Source: a bacterium (GTDB lineage Bacteria; Desulfobacterota; S145-22). Taken from it: a stretch of 29,889 bases of DNA. Location: positions 1 to 29,889 of the forward strand of contig JALTEW010000097.1 in the NCBI GenBank assembly GCA_027073795.1. Reading direction: 5' to 3'. The notes beneath the pieces were generated by a model. It saw only the letters and a list, made by a program, of their open reading frames with translations. It ran no database searches and had not been told where the DNA came from. A program made the translations under genes and the position numbers. Shown piece by piece: positions 16,444-24,516 of the stretch (position 1 is its first letter; each line of letters starts with the position of its first letter).

Positions 16444-17301
16444 ATGGAAATCGGTTACTTCCCCGGGTGTTCTTTGCATAGCACGGCACAGGAGTTTGAC
16501 CTGTCTATAAAAGCGGTTTGTGATATCCTTGATGTTCATCTTCAAGAAATTCCGGACTGGAATTGTTGTGGAGCTAGCGCTGCCCATGAAACCAGTGAGG
16601 AGTTAGGGCTTGCATTGCCCTATCTCGATCTTGTCAAGGCGGAAGCTGCCCGACTCAAAACGGTCCTTTCTCCTTGTCCCGCCTGTTTCAGCAATTTGAG
16701 CAAAACGCATGAAAAGGTGGTAAGCGATAAGGCGTTAGGGGATAGGCTCCAGGATGTTACGGGTGGCAAGGTGTATCAGGGCACTATCTCTAACAGGCAT
16801 GTACTCGACTTTTTTATGGATGGGGTGGGACTCGATGCCATAAAAGAGAAGGTTAAAAAGCCCCTTGAAGGCTTAAAAGTTGCCTGTTATTATGGTTGTT
16901 TGACCCGTCTTCCTGGTGTGTCTATGGATTCGGTTGAGCACCCAATGATGATGGATCAAATTATTGAAGCTCTTGGGGCTGAGGCTCTGGATTGGACGCA
17001 CAAAACGGAATGCTGCGGTGCAAGTTTATCCATTACCCGGACGGATGTAGCCCTCCGCCTGGGAAAGGAAATCCTTGAAGCGGCTCAACGGGCCGGGGCA
17101 GAGTGTATCGCCGTCGTATGCCCTTTGTGTCAGTCAAATCTTGACACGCGCCAGGCTGGTATCAACAGTAAATACCACACTTCGTTCTCTCTTCCGGTAG
17201 TTTATATGACCCAGTTGATGGGGGTTGCCTTTGAGGCGCCTAAAAACCATCTTGGTTTCAACAAGCATATTGTCTCGCCGGATGTGCTAAACAGGTTTTA
17301 A
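16444..17301 (+). CDS. hdrB: HdrB-like subunit with two CCG domains
   Basis: This 285-aa protein contains two cysteine-rich CCG motifs: Cys9, Cys41-Cys42, Cys78, Cys81, and Cys152, Cys190-Cys191, Cys226, Cys229. In methanogen HdrB these bind the noncubane [4Fe-4S] clusters that split the CoM-S-S-CoB heterodisulfide. All positions are intact. Bacteria lack that heterodisulfide, so the acceptor here is unknown; a protein disulfide, thiol carrier or other electron acceptor is possible. The ATG follows the hdrC stop by two bases, with AAGGA nearby. It ends the electron-transfer operon; I see no clear terminator before the convergent gene at 17377. Confidence 0.92.
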   Translation: MEIGYFPGCSLHSTAQEFDLSIKAVCDILDVHLQEIPDWNCCGASAAHETSEELGLALPYLDLVKAEAARLKTVLSPCPACFSNLSKTHEKVVSDKALGDRLQDVTGGKVYQGTISNRHVLDFFMDGVGLDAIKEKVKKPLEGLKVACYYGCLTRLPGVSMDSVEHPMMMDQIIEALGAEALDWTHKTECCGASLSITRTDVALRLGKEILEAAQRAGAECIAVVCPLCQSNLDTRQAGINSKYHTSFSLPVVYMTQLMGVAFEAPKNHLGFNKHIVSPDVLNRF

Positions 17302-17376
17302 TTCACCTGTATCATCTTTTTTATTGATTCCGGAGATTCAAAAAGGCGAGGCTAGGAGCGGGCAGGTAAATTTTCC

Positions 17377-18561
17377 TCAATCCCTTTGCAGCTGCTCGCA
17401 GAAAGTTAGCCAGGATGTCAAGAATGATTCATTTTTTTTTCTCTGTTTCGCTAATTGGTCGGCTGTGGATAGGAGAAGGAGAGCGGGCGCCTTATCCCTG
17501 GTTTTTCGCCTGAATCGCTGAATGGCGCGTTCTGTGAGGGCGTTTTTCTCCTTAAGCCAGTGGAGATGAAGGGGGTACATGTGGCGTTCAACCAGGAATT
17601 TTATCGATAGAATATCTTTTTTTGAAAATCGGAGGCGCTTGAGAATCCCTTTGGCTATTTCGGTCCCGACCTTTTCATGCCCATAAAAGTGATGAACGTC
17701 TTCATTCATCGTGTGTGTGGCCGGTTTCCCTATATCATGTAGAAGCGCGGCAAGCATCAGAATATGTTTCTTGACATTTGTTCCATTGTTTATAAAAAGC
17801 TCCTCATGGTAAAACTCTTCCGTAAAGGCCAGGACCCTAAAGGTGTGGGAGAGGGCGCTATAGTCATGATAAGGTGATTGTTTTAGGTGTGAAAGTAATG
17901 CCAGTTCCGGGAGAAACTCAAAGATCAATCGGGTTTTTACCATTGGGCAGAGGGCTTCCAATACATGGTTGAGGGACAGGATTTTTACGAGTTCGTATTG
18001 AATCCGTTCTGGAGAAACCTTATGGATTTGATTCCGGAGTGTTCTGATGGCGGGTAAAATGGAGGGGTGAAGCGTGAACTGAAGGAAGTGTGACAATCTG
18101 ATGGCACGTAGCATCCGAATAGGGTCATCCCGAAAGATGTTTTCCGCTGATGTTACGGGGGCCAGGATGTGGGTTTTAAGGTCTTTCATGCCTCCCACGA
18201 TATCGATCAATCTATCTTCAAGGGGGTCCCAGAACATGGCATTAATAGTGAAATCTCTCCTAAGGATGTCCTTTTCAAGAACATCGGTCAAGATTCCTCC
18301 GGATGACTGGAGTGTGGTGACTTGGTAAGGACGGTGAGCCATGACGATAAGCGTCGTGCCAAAGGCCTTTCCCACTTTTTGGGTCAGGGGAAAGAGAGCA
18401 GTGATGTCCTCCGGAGATGCGGTGGTCGCGATGTCATAGTCTTGGGGCGGATTTCCAAGGAGGAGGTCCCTGACAGCCCCACCCGCTATGAAGGCATGGT
18501 AGCCCCGGCTTTTAAGTGTCCGGATAATCCAGCAGGCATCGGAAAAGAGCGCAGGATACAT
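17377..18561 (-). CDS. tRNA nucleotidyltransferase/poly(A) polymerase family protein with HD domain
   Basis: This 394-aa class II nucleotidyltransferase shows the family head domain GGAVRDLLLGNPPQDYDIAT with the metal-binding DYD, then RRDFTINAMFWDP, DIVGGMKDL and RDDPIRMLRAIRLS (nucleotide selection and tRNA-binding parts). An HD phosphohydrolase-type segment follows (LLHDIGKPATHT). CCA-adding enzymes and bacterial poly(A) polymerases share these motifs and I cannot separate them by eye; the HD domain fits a CCA-adding enzyme. The ATG at 18561 has AGAAGG nine bases upstream. It converges with the hdrB end and probably follows the 55-aa ORF in one transcript. Confidence 0.88.
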   Translation of the reverse strand: MYPALFSDACWIIRTLKSRGYHAFIAGGAVRDLLLGNPPQDYDIATTASPEDITALFPLTQKVGKAFGTTLIVMAHRPYQVTTLQSSGGILTDVLEKDILRRDFTINAMFWDPLEDRLIDIVGGMKDLKTHILAPVTSAENIFRDDPIRMLRAIRLSHFLQFTLHPSILPAIRTLRNQIHKVSPERIQYELVKILSLNHVLEALCPMVKTRLIFEFLPELALLSHLKQSPYHDYSALSHTFRVLAFTEEFYHEELFINNGTNVKKHILMLAALLHDIGKPATHTMNEDVHHFYGHEKVGTEIAKGILKRLRFSKKDILSIKFLVERHMYPLHLHWLKEKNALTERAIQRFRRKTRDKAPALLLLSTADQLAKQRKKNESFLTSWLTFCEQLQRD

Positions 18562-18597
18562 GGGTTGTTACCTTCTTACATGAATGCAGGTTGATTC

Positions 18598-18765
18598 TTA
18601 AGTTTTGGAAGGTTCATCCGTTTGCAACCCCAGCGCTTTTTCCAGCGCCGTGATTTCTTTCAGGAGTTGCTTCCTTTGTTTTTCGTCAAGCCGCGGATCG
18701 TTCAACTGCCGCCTCAACCCCAGAAGCTGCATTTCCTTTGAATGGATTCTGCAATTGACTTTCAA
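18598..18765 (-). CDS. Small hypothetical protein, 55 aa
   Basis: The frame is open back to 18834, but I start it at TTG 18765 because GGGAGG (18776-18771) lies five bases upstream, and because the upstream ATG would sit before the promoter at 18790-18819. The product is a charged helical peptide rich in Leu, Lys, Glu and Arg (for example DEKQRKQLLKEITALEKALG), with no cysteine motif or membrane segment, and could form a coiled coil. It is 36 bases before the tRNA nucleotidyltransferase gene on the same strand. I do not recognise a family. Confidence 0.5.
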   Translation of the reverse strand: MKVNCRIHSKEMQLLGLRRQLNDPRLDEKQRKQLLKEITALEKALGLQTDEPSKT

Positions 18766-18789
18766 AAAAACCTCCCAGTGTTGTAAGCC

Positions 18790-18819
18790 ATTATGACAGA
18801 AGCTTCTCTGTCCTGTAAA
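18790..18819 (-). promoter_or_regulatory. Sigma-70-type promoter on the minus strand with palindromic spacer
   Basis: Read on the minus strand, TTTACA (18819-18814) and CATAAT (18795-18790) each match five of six consensus bases with an 18-base spacer. The spacer contains an imperfect palindrome, GACAG-AG-AAGCTT-CTGTC (about 18812-18795), that could be an operator. It is placed to start transcription just before the 55-aa ORF and the nucleotidyltransferase. Confidence 0.55.
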
Positions 18820-18868
18820 GATGCTGCTTGTCAAGATTTGAATTTTTCCGCAGGAAGGTTAATTACGG

Positions 18869-18897
18869 TTGACATTGCAAGGGGCTTTGAGTAGAGT
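18869..18897 (+). promoter_or_regulatory. Promoter candidate for the nucleotide-sugar gene cluster
   Basis: A perfect TTGACA at 18869-18874 and TAGAGT (four of six) at 18892-18897 are separated by 17 bases, 34 bases before the DegT-type gene. GTTGAC (18868-18873) and GTCAAC (18896-18901) form an inverted repeat covering both boxes, which could act as an operator or be coincidence. Confidence 0.45.
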
Positions 18898-18930
18898 CAA
18901 CGCAAAAATTCACATAAAAAGGCGGCGGGA

Positions 18931-20064
18931 ATGATCCCCTTTTTAGATCTTAAAAGGCAATATGAGACAATAAAACTGGAGATTGACCGTGCGGTTTTGA
19001 ATGTCTTACAGCAACAATCCTTCATCTTGGGGGATGAGGTCAAGCATCTCGAAGACGATATTTCCGCGAGGTTCGAGAGCGGCTGCGCGATCGGTGTGTC
19101 ATCGGGGACCGATGCCCTGCTTATTTCCCTGATGGCGCTGGGGGTTGGAGAGGGAGATGAGGTTATTACGACTCCTTTCACGTTTTTCGCGACGGCCGGC
19201 GTTATCCATCGCCTTGGAGCCATCCCGGTTTTTGTCGATATCGAACCTGAAACCTATAATATCGACCCCGAGGCCGTAGAAAATGCCATCACGGAAAGAA
19301 CTGCCTGTATTATTCCTGTCCACATCTTTGGTCTTATGGCGAACATGTCCCCTATTCGTAAAATTGCTAAGCGGCATGGTGTTCCAATCCTTGAGGATGC
19401 AGCCCAGGCCATTGGTGCCTGGCAGAGGGTTGAGGGGAATAAGGCTTATGCAGGTGCCCTCGGCGTAACAGGCTGCTTTTCCTTTTTCCCGTCTAAAAAC
19501 CTCGGTGGCGCTGGAGATGGGGGTATGATCGTCACCCGTGATCCAGATCTGGCGGAGCGGGTTCGGAGGCTGCGCGTGCACGGAAGTTATCCCAAATATT
19601 ATCATCATACCGTGGGAATCAATGGAAGACTGGATGAGATCCAGGCCGCCGTCCTGAATGTGAAATTAAAATATCTTGATGAATGGGTTCGGAAACGACG
19701 GGAACATGCTGAAACCTATCGGAGGCTTTATCGGGAATATGGGTTGGAGGCATTTTGGGTTTTCTTTCCCCATGAGCCTGAAGGTTCCCACCATGTCTAT
19801 AACCAGTTTACCGGAAGGTTCCCAAAGCGGGATCGCTTGATTGAATTCCTCAGAAGTCGGGAGATTGGCGCTGCCATTTATTATCCCTTACCGTTGCACC
19901 TCCAGCCCTGTTTTTCCTACCTCGGTTATCGGAAAGGGGACCTGCCCCAGGCAGAAAAAGCAGCAAGTGAAGTGCTGTCTCTACCCGTCTTTCCTGAATT
20001 AACAGAAGGTGAGCAGGAAACAGTCATTAGAGAAATCAGGGGATTTTATGAAAACGAAGTTTAA
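18931..20064 (+). CDS. DegT/DnrJ/EryC1/StrS aminotransferase (WbpE-like)
   Basis: This 377-aa PLP-dependent sugar aminotransferase converts a 3- or 4-keto nucleotide sugar to an amino sugar for cell-surface glycans. It shows the family start IPFLDLKRQYE, GVSSGTDALLISLMALG (cofactor phosphate site), ILEDAAQAIGA, and the PLP lysine Lys189 in FFPSKNLGGAGDGG. The partner gene downstream is a nucleotide-sugar dehydrogenase overlapping its end, the same pair as WbpE/WbpA-type synthesis of amino-hexuronates. A WbpE-like role is therefore a good guess, not proven. A weak GGCGGG site precedes the ATG. No glycosyltransferases are in the window. Confidence 0.88.
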   Translation: MIPFLDLKRQYETIKLEIDRAVLNVLQQQSFILGDEVKHLEDDISARFESGCAIGVSSGTDALLISLMALGVGEGDEVITTPFTFFATAGVIHRLGAIPVFVDIEPETYNIDPEAVENAITERTACIIPVHIFGLMANMSPIRKIAKRHGVPILEDAAQAIGAWQRVEGNKAYAGALGVTGCFSFFPSKNLGGAGDGGMIVTRDPDLAERVRRLRVHGSYPKYYHHTVGINGRLDEIQAAVLNVKLKYLDEWVRKRREHAETYRRLYREYGLEAFWVFFPHEPEGSHHVYNQFTGRFPKRDRLIEFLRSREIGAAIYYPLPLHLQPCFSYLGYRKGDLPQAEKAASEVLSLPVFPELTEGEQETVIREIRGFYENEV

Positions 20065-21364
20065 AGAGGCCATTAAGAGGCATGATATAAAGGTCGGAAT
20101 TATTGGAATGGGTTATGTAGGTTTGCCACTGGTTATCCGGTTTGGATCCAGCGGGTTCAAGGTAACAGGCTTCGATATCGACGGTGAAAAGGTAAGCATA
20201 CTGAGGCAGGGGAAAAGCTATATTGCCCATATCCCCCCTGAAGAAATCAAGGCCCTGATAGATGATGAGAAATTTTACCCCACGGACGACTATACCCTTT
20301 TGTCTGAAGTGGATGTCGTTATTATCTGTGTTCCTACGCCTCTTACAAAAACGCAGGAACCTGACCTCCGATTTGTCCGCGCAACAAGCAGGCAGGTCGC
20401 TAAAAACGGCAGAAGGGGACAACTGGTAATCCTTGAAAGTACCACTTACCCTGGGACGACAAAGGAGATTTTGTTGCCGGATCTCTCAGTGGCCTTCGGT
20501 ACCGTTGGAAAGGATTTTTTCCTGGCTTACTCTCCGGAGCGGGAAGACCCCGGAAACCCGGATTTTTCCACGGAAAAAATCCCGAAAGTGGTAGGTGGGG
20601 TTACGCCTGCGTGCAGGGAGCTTGCTGCCACGTTGTATGGCGAGGTCATTAAGAAGGTTGTGCCGGTCTCTTCCACGGAGGTTGCCGAGTTTACAAAACT
20701 TCTGGAAAATATTTACAGAAGCATCAATATTGCGCTGGTCAACGAATTGAAGGTTTTGGCAACCCGGATGGGGATAGACATCTGGGAGGTCATTCAGGCT
20801 GCCTCCACAAAACCCTTTGGGTTTCATCCCTTCTATCCTGGGCCGGGTCTCGGGGGACATTGCATTCCCATTGACCCCTTTTATCTCTCCTGGAAGGCAA
20901 AGCAGTACGATTTTGCCAATCGTTTTATCCAGCTTTCCGGTGAAATCAACACGGGTATGCCGGGGTACGTGGTTTCGAGGCTTATGGACGGTTTGAACGA
21001 AAATGAAAAAAGCCTAAAGGGATCAAAAATCCTTGTCCTTGGCATCGCTTATAAGAAAAACGTAGATGATCTCCGTGAATCCCCCGCTCTAGTGATTATA
21101 GATAAACTCCTCAAGCGAGGCGCTGTTGTCTCCTATCACGATCCATTTATTCCCGAAATTCCTAAGACGAGGAAGTATGATTTCAGCCTTCAGTCGGTCC
21201 CGCTTAAGGAAGATATCATACGACAATCGGACGCCGTATTGGTTTTAACTGATCACGACGGAATCGATTATCAATGGGTTACCTCATTGAGCAGATTATT
21301 TGTGGACACACGAAACGTGTCATTCGAATTCCGAAAAAAATTCGAAAACATCATTACCGCTTAG
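20048..21364 (+). CDS. Nucleotide-sugar (UDP-HexNAc-type) 6-dehydrogenase
   Basis: This 438-aa NAD-dependent enzyme oxidises the C6 hydroxyl of a UDP-sugar to a uronic acid. The N-terminal Rossmann motif is GIIGMGYVGLPL. The catalytic Cys272 lies in GPGLGGHCIPIDPFYL, and the C-terminal UDP-binding domain begins near KILVLGIAYKKNVDDLRESP. The GxGLGGHCIPxDPxYL form fits the WbpA/WecC UDP-N-acetylhexosamine group rather than UDP-glucose dehydrogenase (Ugd). I choose the ATG at 20048, which overlaps the aminotransferase by 17 bases and has CAGGGGA upstream; the frame continues to 20009 inside the previous gene. Overlap indicates coupled translation. Confidence 0.9.
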   Translation: MKTKFKEAIKRHDIKVGIIGMGYVGLPLVIRFGSSGFKVTGFDIDGEKVSILRQGKSYIAHIPPEEIKALIDDEKFYPTDDYTLLSEVDVVIICVPTPLTKTQEPDLRFVRATSRQVAKNGRRGQLVILESTTYPGTTKEILLPDLSVAFGTVGKDFFLAYSPEREDPGNPDFSTEKIPKVVGGVTPACRELAATLYGEVIKKVVPVSSTEVAEFTKLLENIYRSINIALVNELKVLATRMGIDIWEVIQAASTKPFGFHPFYPGPGLGGHCIPIDPFYLSWKAKQYDFANRFIQLSGEINTGMPGYVVSRLMDGLNENEKSLKGSKILVLGIAYKKNVDDLRESPALVIIDKLLKRGAVVSYHDPFIPEIPKTRKYDFSLQSVPLKEDIIRQSDAVLVLTDHDGIDYQWVTSLSRLFVDTRNVSFEFRKKFENIITA

Positions 21365-21376
21365 AAAGGAGAAGAG

Positions 21377-22525
21377 ATGAATTTTGCACTCAGTGACGAG
21401 CAAAAGGACATTGTAACGGCTGCCCGGGAGTTTGCCGAAGGCGAGTTCCCTGATTATATGGAGGAGTGTGACGAGAATGAAACCTTTCCCAGAGAGCTCT
21501 GGAAAAAGGGGTGCGAACTCGGTTTTGTAGGCGTCTTTATCGGGGAAGAATACGGGGGTGCAGGGCTTGGTTATTTTGAGGATGCCCTGATCTCCGAAGA
21601 ATTCTGGCGTGTCGACCCGGGTTGCGGGCTTGCCGTTCTGGCTGGGACGTTTGGGTCCCAGCTCATCCAGCTATTCGGAAGTGAGGAGCAGAAAAAGCGT
21701 TACCTGCCTCCGTTGGCGGCTGGGAAAGCTATTATGGGATCCGCTATTACAGAGCCGGATGCGGGAAGTGATGTGGCAGGTGTGGCAACCACGGCGGTGC
21801 GTGACGGGGATTCTTATGTGATTAACGGCAATAAAATGTTTATCACAAATGGTTCTATTGCGGATTATGTCAATGTTCTTTGTGTTACTCATCCAGAGGT
21901 GAAAAACCGCCATCGGCGCCACAGTGTTATTGTTGTGGAAACCGACCGGGAAGGTTTTGAGGCCAACAAGTTAAAGGGGAAATTGGGAATCCGTGCATCA
22001 GACACTGCAGAAATTGCTTTGAGTAATGTTCGCGTCCCTATGGGAAATTTGATCGGAACCCCTGGAAATGGTTTTAAACAGTTTATGGAATTTTTCAACG
22101 TAACACGTGTTCACGTTTGTGCCCAAGCGGTAGGTGCGGCACAGGGGGCGCTGGAAAAGGCTATCTCCCATGTTAAAAATCGCAAGCAGTTTGGCGTTCC
22201 GCTGGCATCCTTCCAGGTCAACCAGTTCAAGATTGCTGAAATGGCGACCCGCATAGAAGCTGGGAGGAGCATGTACTGGAGGGCAGCCTGGTTATTGGAT
22301 AACGGTATTCAAGACCACCGTCTGGTTGCCATGGCAAAATGGTTCTGCGGGGAGCTGGCGGTTTATGTGGCCAATGAGGCGCTCCAGATTCATGGGGGGT
22401 ACGGTTATCTTAGGGAATATGGTGTAGAAAAGTTCTATCGTGACGCGAAAATTCTTGAAATCTATGAGGGGGCAAAGGAAATAGAAAAACTGGTTGTCGC
22501 CAGAGCTATTCTTGGAAAGTTTTAA
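21377..22525 (+). CDS. Acyl-CoA dehydrogenase
   Basis: This 382-aa FAD enzyme catalyses alpha,beta-oxidation of an acyl-CoA. Motifs in order are NFALSDEQKDIVTAAREFA, the FAD/acyl segment AITEPDAGSDVAG, VFITNG-type YVINGNKMFITNGSIADY, and the C-terminal LQIHGGYGYLREY followed by the catalytic Glu364 in IYEGAKEIEKLV. The Glu position is that of short/medium-chain dehydrogenases. A strong AAAGGAGAAG site precedes the ATG, 12 bases after the sugar dehydrogenase stop. No ETF genes are in the window. Its chain-length preference cannot be judged from sequence alone. Confidence 0.94.
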   Translation: MNFALSDEQKDIVTAAREFAEGEFPDYMEECDENETFPRELWKKGCELGFVGVFIGEEYGGAGLGYFEDALISEEFWRVDPGCGLAVLAGTFGSQLIQLFGSEEQKKRYLPPLAAGKAIMGSAITEPDAGSDVAGVATTAVRDGDSYVINGNKMFITNGSIADYVNVLCVTHPEVKNRHRRHSVIVVETDREGFEANKLKGKLGIRASDTAEIALSNVRVPMGNLIGTPGNGFKQFMEFFNVTRVHVCAQAVGAAQGALEKAISHVKNRKQFGVPLASFQVNQFKIAEMATRIEAGRSMYWRAAWLLDNGIQDHRLVAMAKWFCGELAVYVANEALQIHGGYGYLREYGVEKFYRDAKILEIYEGAKEIEKLVVARAILGKF

Positions 22526-22562
22526 AATCGATACCTCGAAAAACAGATAAAAAGGGGTTAAA

Positions 22563-23186
22563 ATGATACTTGAGGGATTTCCAGTTGGGCCGATTCAGGC
22601 AAATTGTTACATTGTTGGAGATGAAGATTCTCGGAAGGGTGTGGTGATTGACCCAGGTGATGAGGTTGAAAAGATCCTAAGCCATATCCATGAACATGAT
22701 TTGGATGTGACGCTTATCTTGAATACCCATGGGCATTTTGATCATGTGGGTGGGAACAAAAAACTCAAGGAAGCAACAGGTGCAAAGATTGCCATCCATC
22801 CGGATGACGCCCATTACCTTGACAAGCTTTCCGAATCGGCAGCGGTCTGGGGGATGACTGCCGAGAACTCTCCGCCACCTGATTTGCTTCTATCTGATGG
22901 TCAGATTTTGGAGGTAGGTGGGTTGAAATTCAAGGTGCTTCATACCCCCGGTCATTCACCGGGAAGCGTTTCCTTTGTCATGGAAGACGCGCAGATCGTA
23001 TTTACGGGGGATCTTATCTTTGCCGGGTCCATAGGGAGAACGGATTTTCCTGGTGGGGATTATAATACCCTAATTCAATCGGTTCGGGAAAAGATATTTC
23101 CCTTAGGGGATGAATTCAGAGTCCTCTCCGGTCACGGTCCTGTCACGACTGTGGGGCATGAAAAGGTACACAATCCGTTTTTTTAG
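22563..23186 (+). CDS. MBL-fold metallo-hydrolase (glyoxalase II-like)
   Basis: This 207-aa protein of the metallo-beta-lactamase fold has the metal motif THGHFDHVGG (His56, His58, Asp60, His61), then HTPGHSPGS, TGDLIFAGSIGRTDFPGG and a final GHGP. The SIGRTDFPGG element is typical of small glyoxalase II-like thioesterases (hydroxyacylglutathione hydrolase family). It may hydrolyse a thioester (acyl-CoA or acyl-thiol) or lactoyl-type adduct. AAAAAGGGG precedes the ATG, 37 bases after the acyl-CoA dehydrogenase, so it is probably co-transcribed. Confidence 0.9.
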   Translation: MILEGFPVGPIQANCYIVGDEDSRKGVVIDPGDEVEKILSHIHEHDLDVTLILNTHGHFDHVGGNKKLKEATGAKIAIHPDDAHYLDKLSESAAVWGMTAENSPPPDLLLSDGQILEVGGLKFKVLHTPGHSPGSVSFVMEDAQIVFTGDLIFAGSIGRTDFPGGDYNTLIQSVREKIFPLGDEFRVLSGHGPVTTVGHEKVHNPFF

Positions 23187-23275
23187 CGGTTTTTAAGAAT
23201 ACTGGGGTCTTATTTTTGACTGGCTAAGGGCGAGAGATGAGATACCTGTTGTCCTTTGCCGATTGCCTTTTTGGG

Positions 23276-24439
23276 TTATTTCCTGAAAACCTTACGGGTA
23301 AAATAGATGGGTTTATGCTGCCTCGGGATACTTGCCAGGAGGTATGATAGAGGAAGCTTCTGGCCCTTTTTCAATTCAGGGGCTGGCACCTTTCTTTCAA
23401 TCAGGGTTATTTCAACAAAGGAGGCACGATCTACGGCCTTTCGAATTTCCAAGTCCACATTGGCTTTCTTCGTTTTTGGGAAAATGGCCACAACATCTTC
23501 CGTTTTAAAGAGCGCGTTGTCTGTTATGATGCTTTCTGGGTTCTTAAAATAGGTTTTTATAAATTTTTTCCATTCCTGAAAACTTTTGAAGATATACTCT
23601 GTTTTAGGAGGGTAAGATTTGAGAAGTGCCTTCCCGTAAGGAATGGCATGGACAGCAATCAGCCTGGCCAGGGGTGTGGCTACGCCCGTATAGTGATAAA
23701 AGTTGCCTGGCGTGTTTTGTGAGATATAGGCAACAGCTTTATTGATAAGGGCGCGGATGGCTAACTTGATACCCGTATGTTGAAAACCGCCGAACCCCAG
23801 GGGAACTGTCGTTTTCCCACCTCCCACCACGCCGATGATCCCCCCTCCGAAGTCTTTGGCGTCTGCCTTGATGGAGGCAGAAAGTAGGATGCGAGAGGTT
23901 CTGGTGTCGATGACACGGATATCAGCCCCGACAATGGCATCGGTGTACATGACGGCACCAAGGGGAGCGCGATTGTTCTTTTGGTTGACAATAACAGAAG
24001 TAGCACCCGTTATGATACCCAGCGCGACCCCACCGAATGAGAAACGGTTTGGCTCATATTCTGTTATAGATCCCGTCACGAGCAACTCCGCTCCCTCAAT
24101 ATGGCCAATATGGGGAGCTGTGTTGGGACCAAGCCTGCCCGAGGCGCCCAGGTTTTGTTCCTTGATGACCTTATTTAAAATATTCCTTTCAAGGACGATG
24201 AACCTGTTGGAGTTCACAAGGGCGGTTGCCAGCATATCGGAAATACCATTACCAATAGCTTTAGGGATTTTGGCGGCTTTGACATCGAATTGAGCTACCG
24301 CAATTCGCGCCTTGGGGCCGTTGTAGGGCTCCAGAAGTCTTGGGGGTATGGATGCACCTTGCTTGTTTTGGATAGAAGCCTGGGGAGCGCATCCCAAAAG
24401 AATCAAGATAATCATCAAACAGGAAAGTCCTTTATACAA
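23276..24439 (-). CDS. CsgG/HfaB-like outer-membrane lipoprotein
   Basis: This 387-aa protein starts at TTG 24439 and has a lipoprotein signal peptide with lipobox LLGC (Cys17). The mature part resembles the CsgG/HfaB family: RIAVAQFDVKAAKIPKAIGNGISDMLATALVNS, then VLERNILNKVIKEQNLG, then GAELLVTGSITEYEP, then ADIRVIDTRTSRIL. CsgG forms the outer-membrane pore for curli secretion; HfaB anchors holdfast. Unlike a CsgG in a curli operon, no csgA/B/E/F-like gene is nearby. The C-terminal part (after about residue 260) looks distinct from CsgG and is not recognised. Divergent from the response regulator at 24517. Confidence 0.75.
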   Translation of the reverse strand: MYKGLSCLMIILILLGCAPQASIQNKQGASIPPRLLEPYNGPKARIAVAQFDVKAAKIPKAIGNGISDMLATALVNSNRFIVLERNILNKVIKEQNLGASGRLGPNTAPHIGHIEGAELLVTGSITEYEPNRFSFGGVALGIITGATSVIVNQKNNRAPLGAVMYTDAIVGADIRVIDTRTSRILLSASIKADAKDFGGGIIGVVGGGKTTVPLGFGGFQHTGIKLAIRALINKAVAYISQNTPGNFYHYTGVATPLARLIAVHAIPYGKALLKSYPPKTEYIFKSFQEWKKFIKTYFKNPESIITDNALFKTEDVVAIFPKTKKANVDLEIRKAVDRASFVEITLIERKVPAPELKKGQKLPLSYLLASIPRQHKPIYFTRKVFRK

Positions 24440-24459
24440 CGGTGATAGCCCCCCATTTC

Positions 24460-24488
24460 TTTACAATTATCTGCGTTTAATATAGGAT
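24460..24488 (+). promoter_or_regulatory. Promoter candidate for the response regulator
   Basis: In the divergent intergenic region, TTTACA (24460-24465, five of six) and TAGGAT (24483-24488, four of six) are separated by 17 bases, 28 bases before the start at 24517. A moderate match. Confidence 0.35.
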
Positions 24489-24516
24489 TCTAATTGGAAT
24501 TGCAAGGGGCTGACAT

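Noticed and set aside
18875..24514. Shared 13-mer ATTGCAAGGGGCT at 18875 and 24498, upstream of two genes
   Set aside because: Several 13-base matches are expected by chance in a window of this length, and the two positions differ relative to the promoters.
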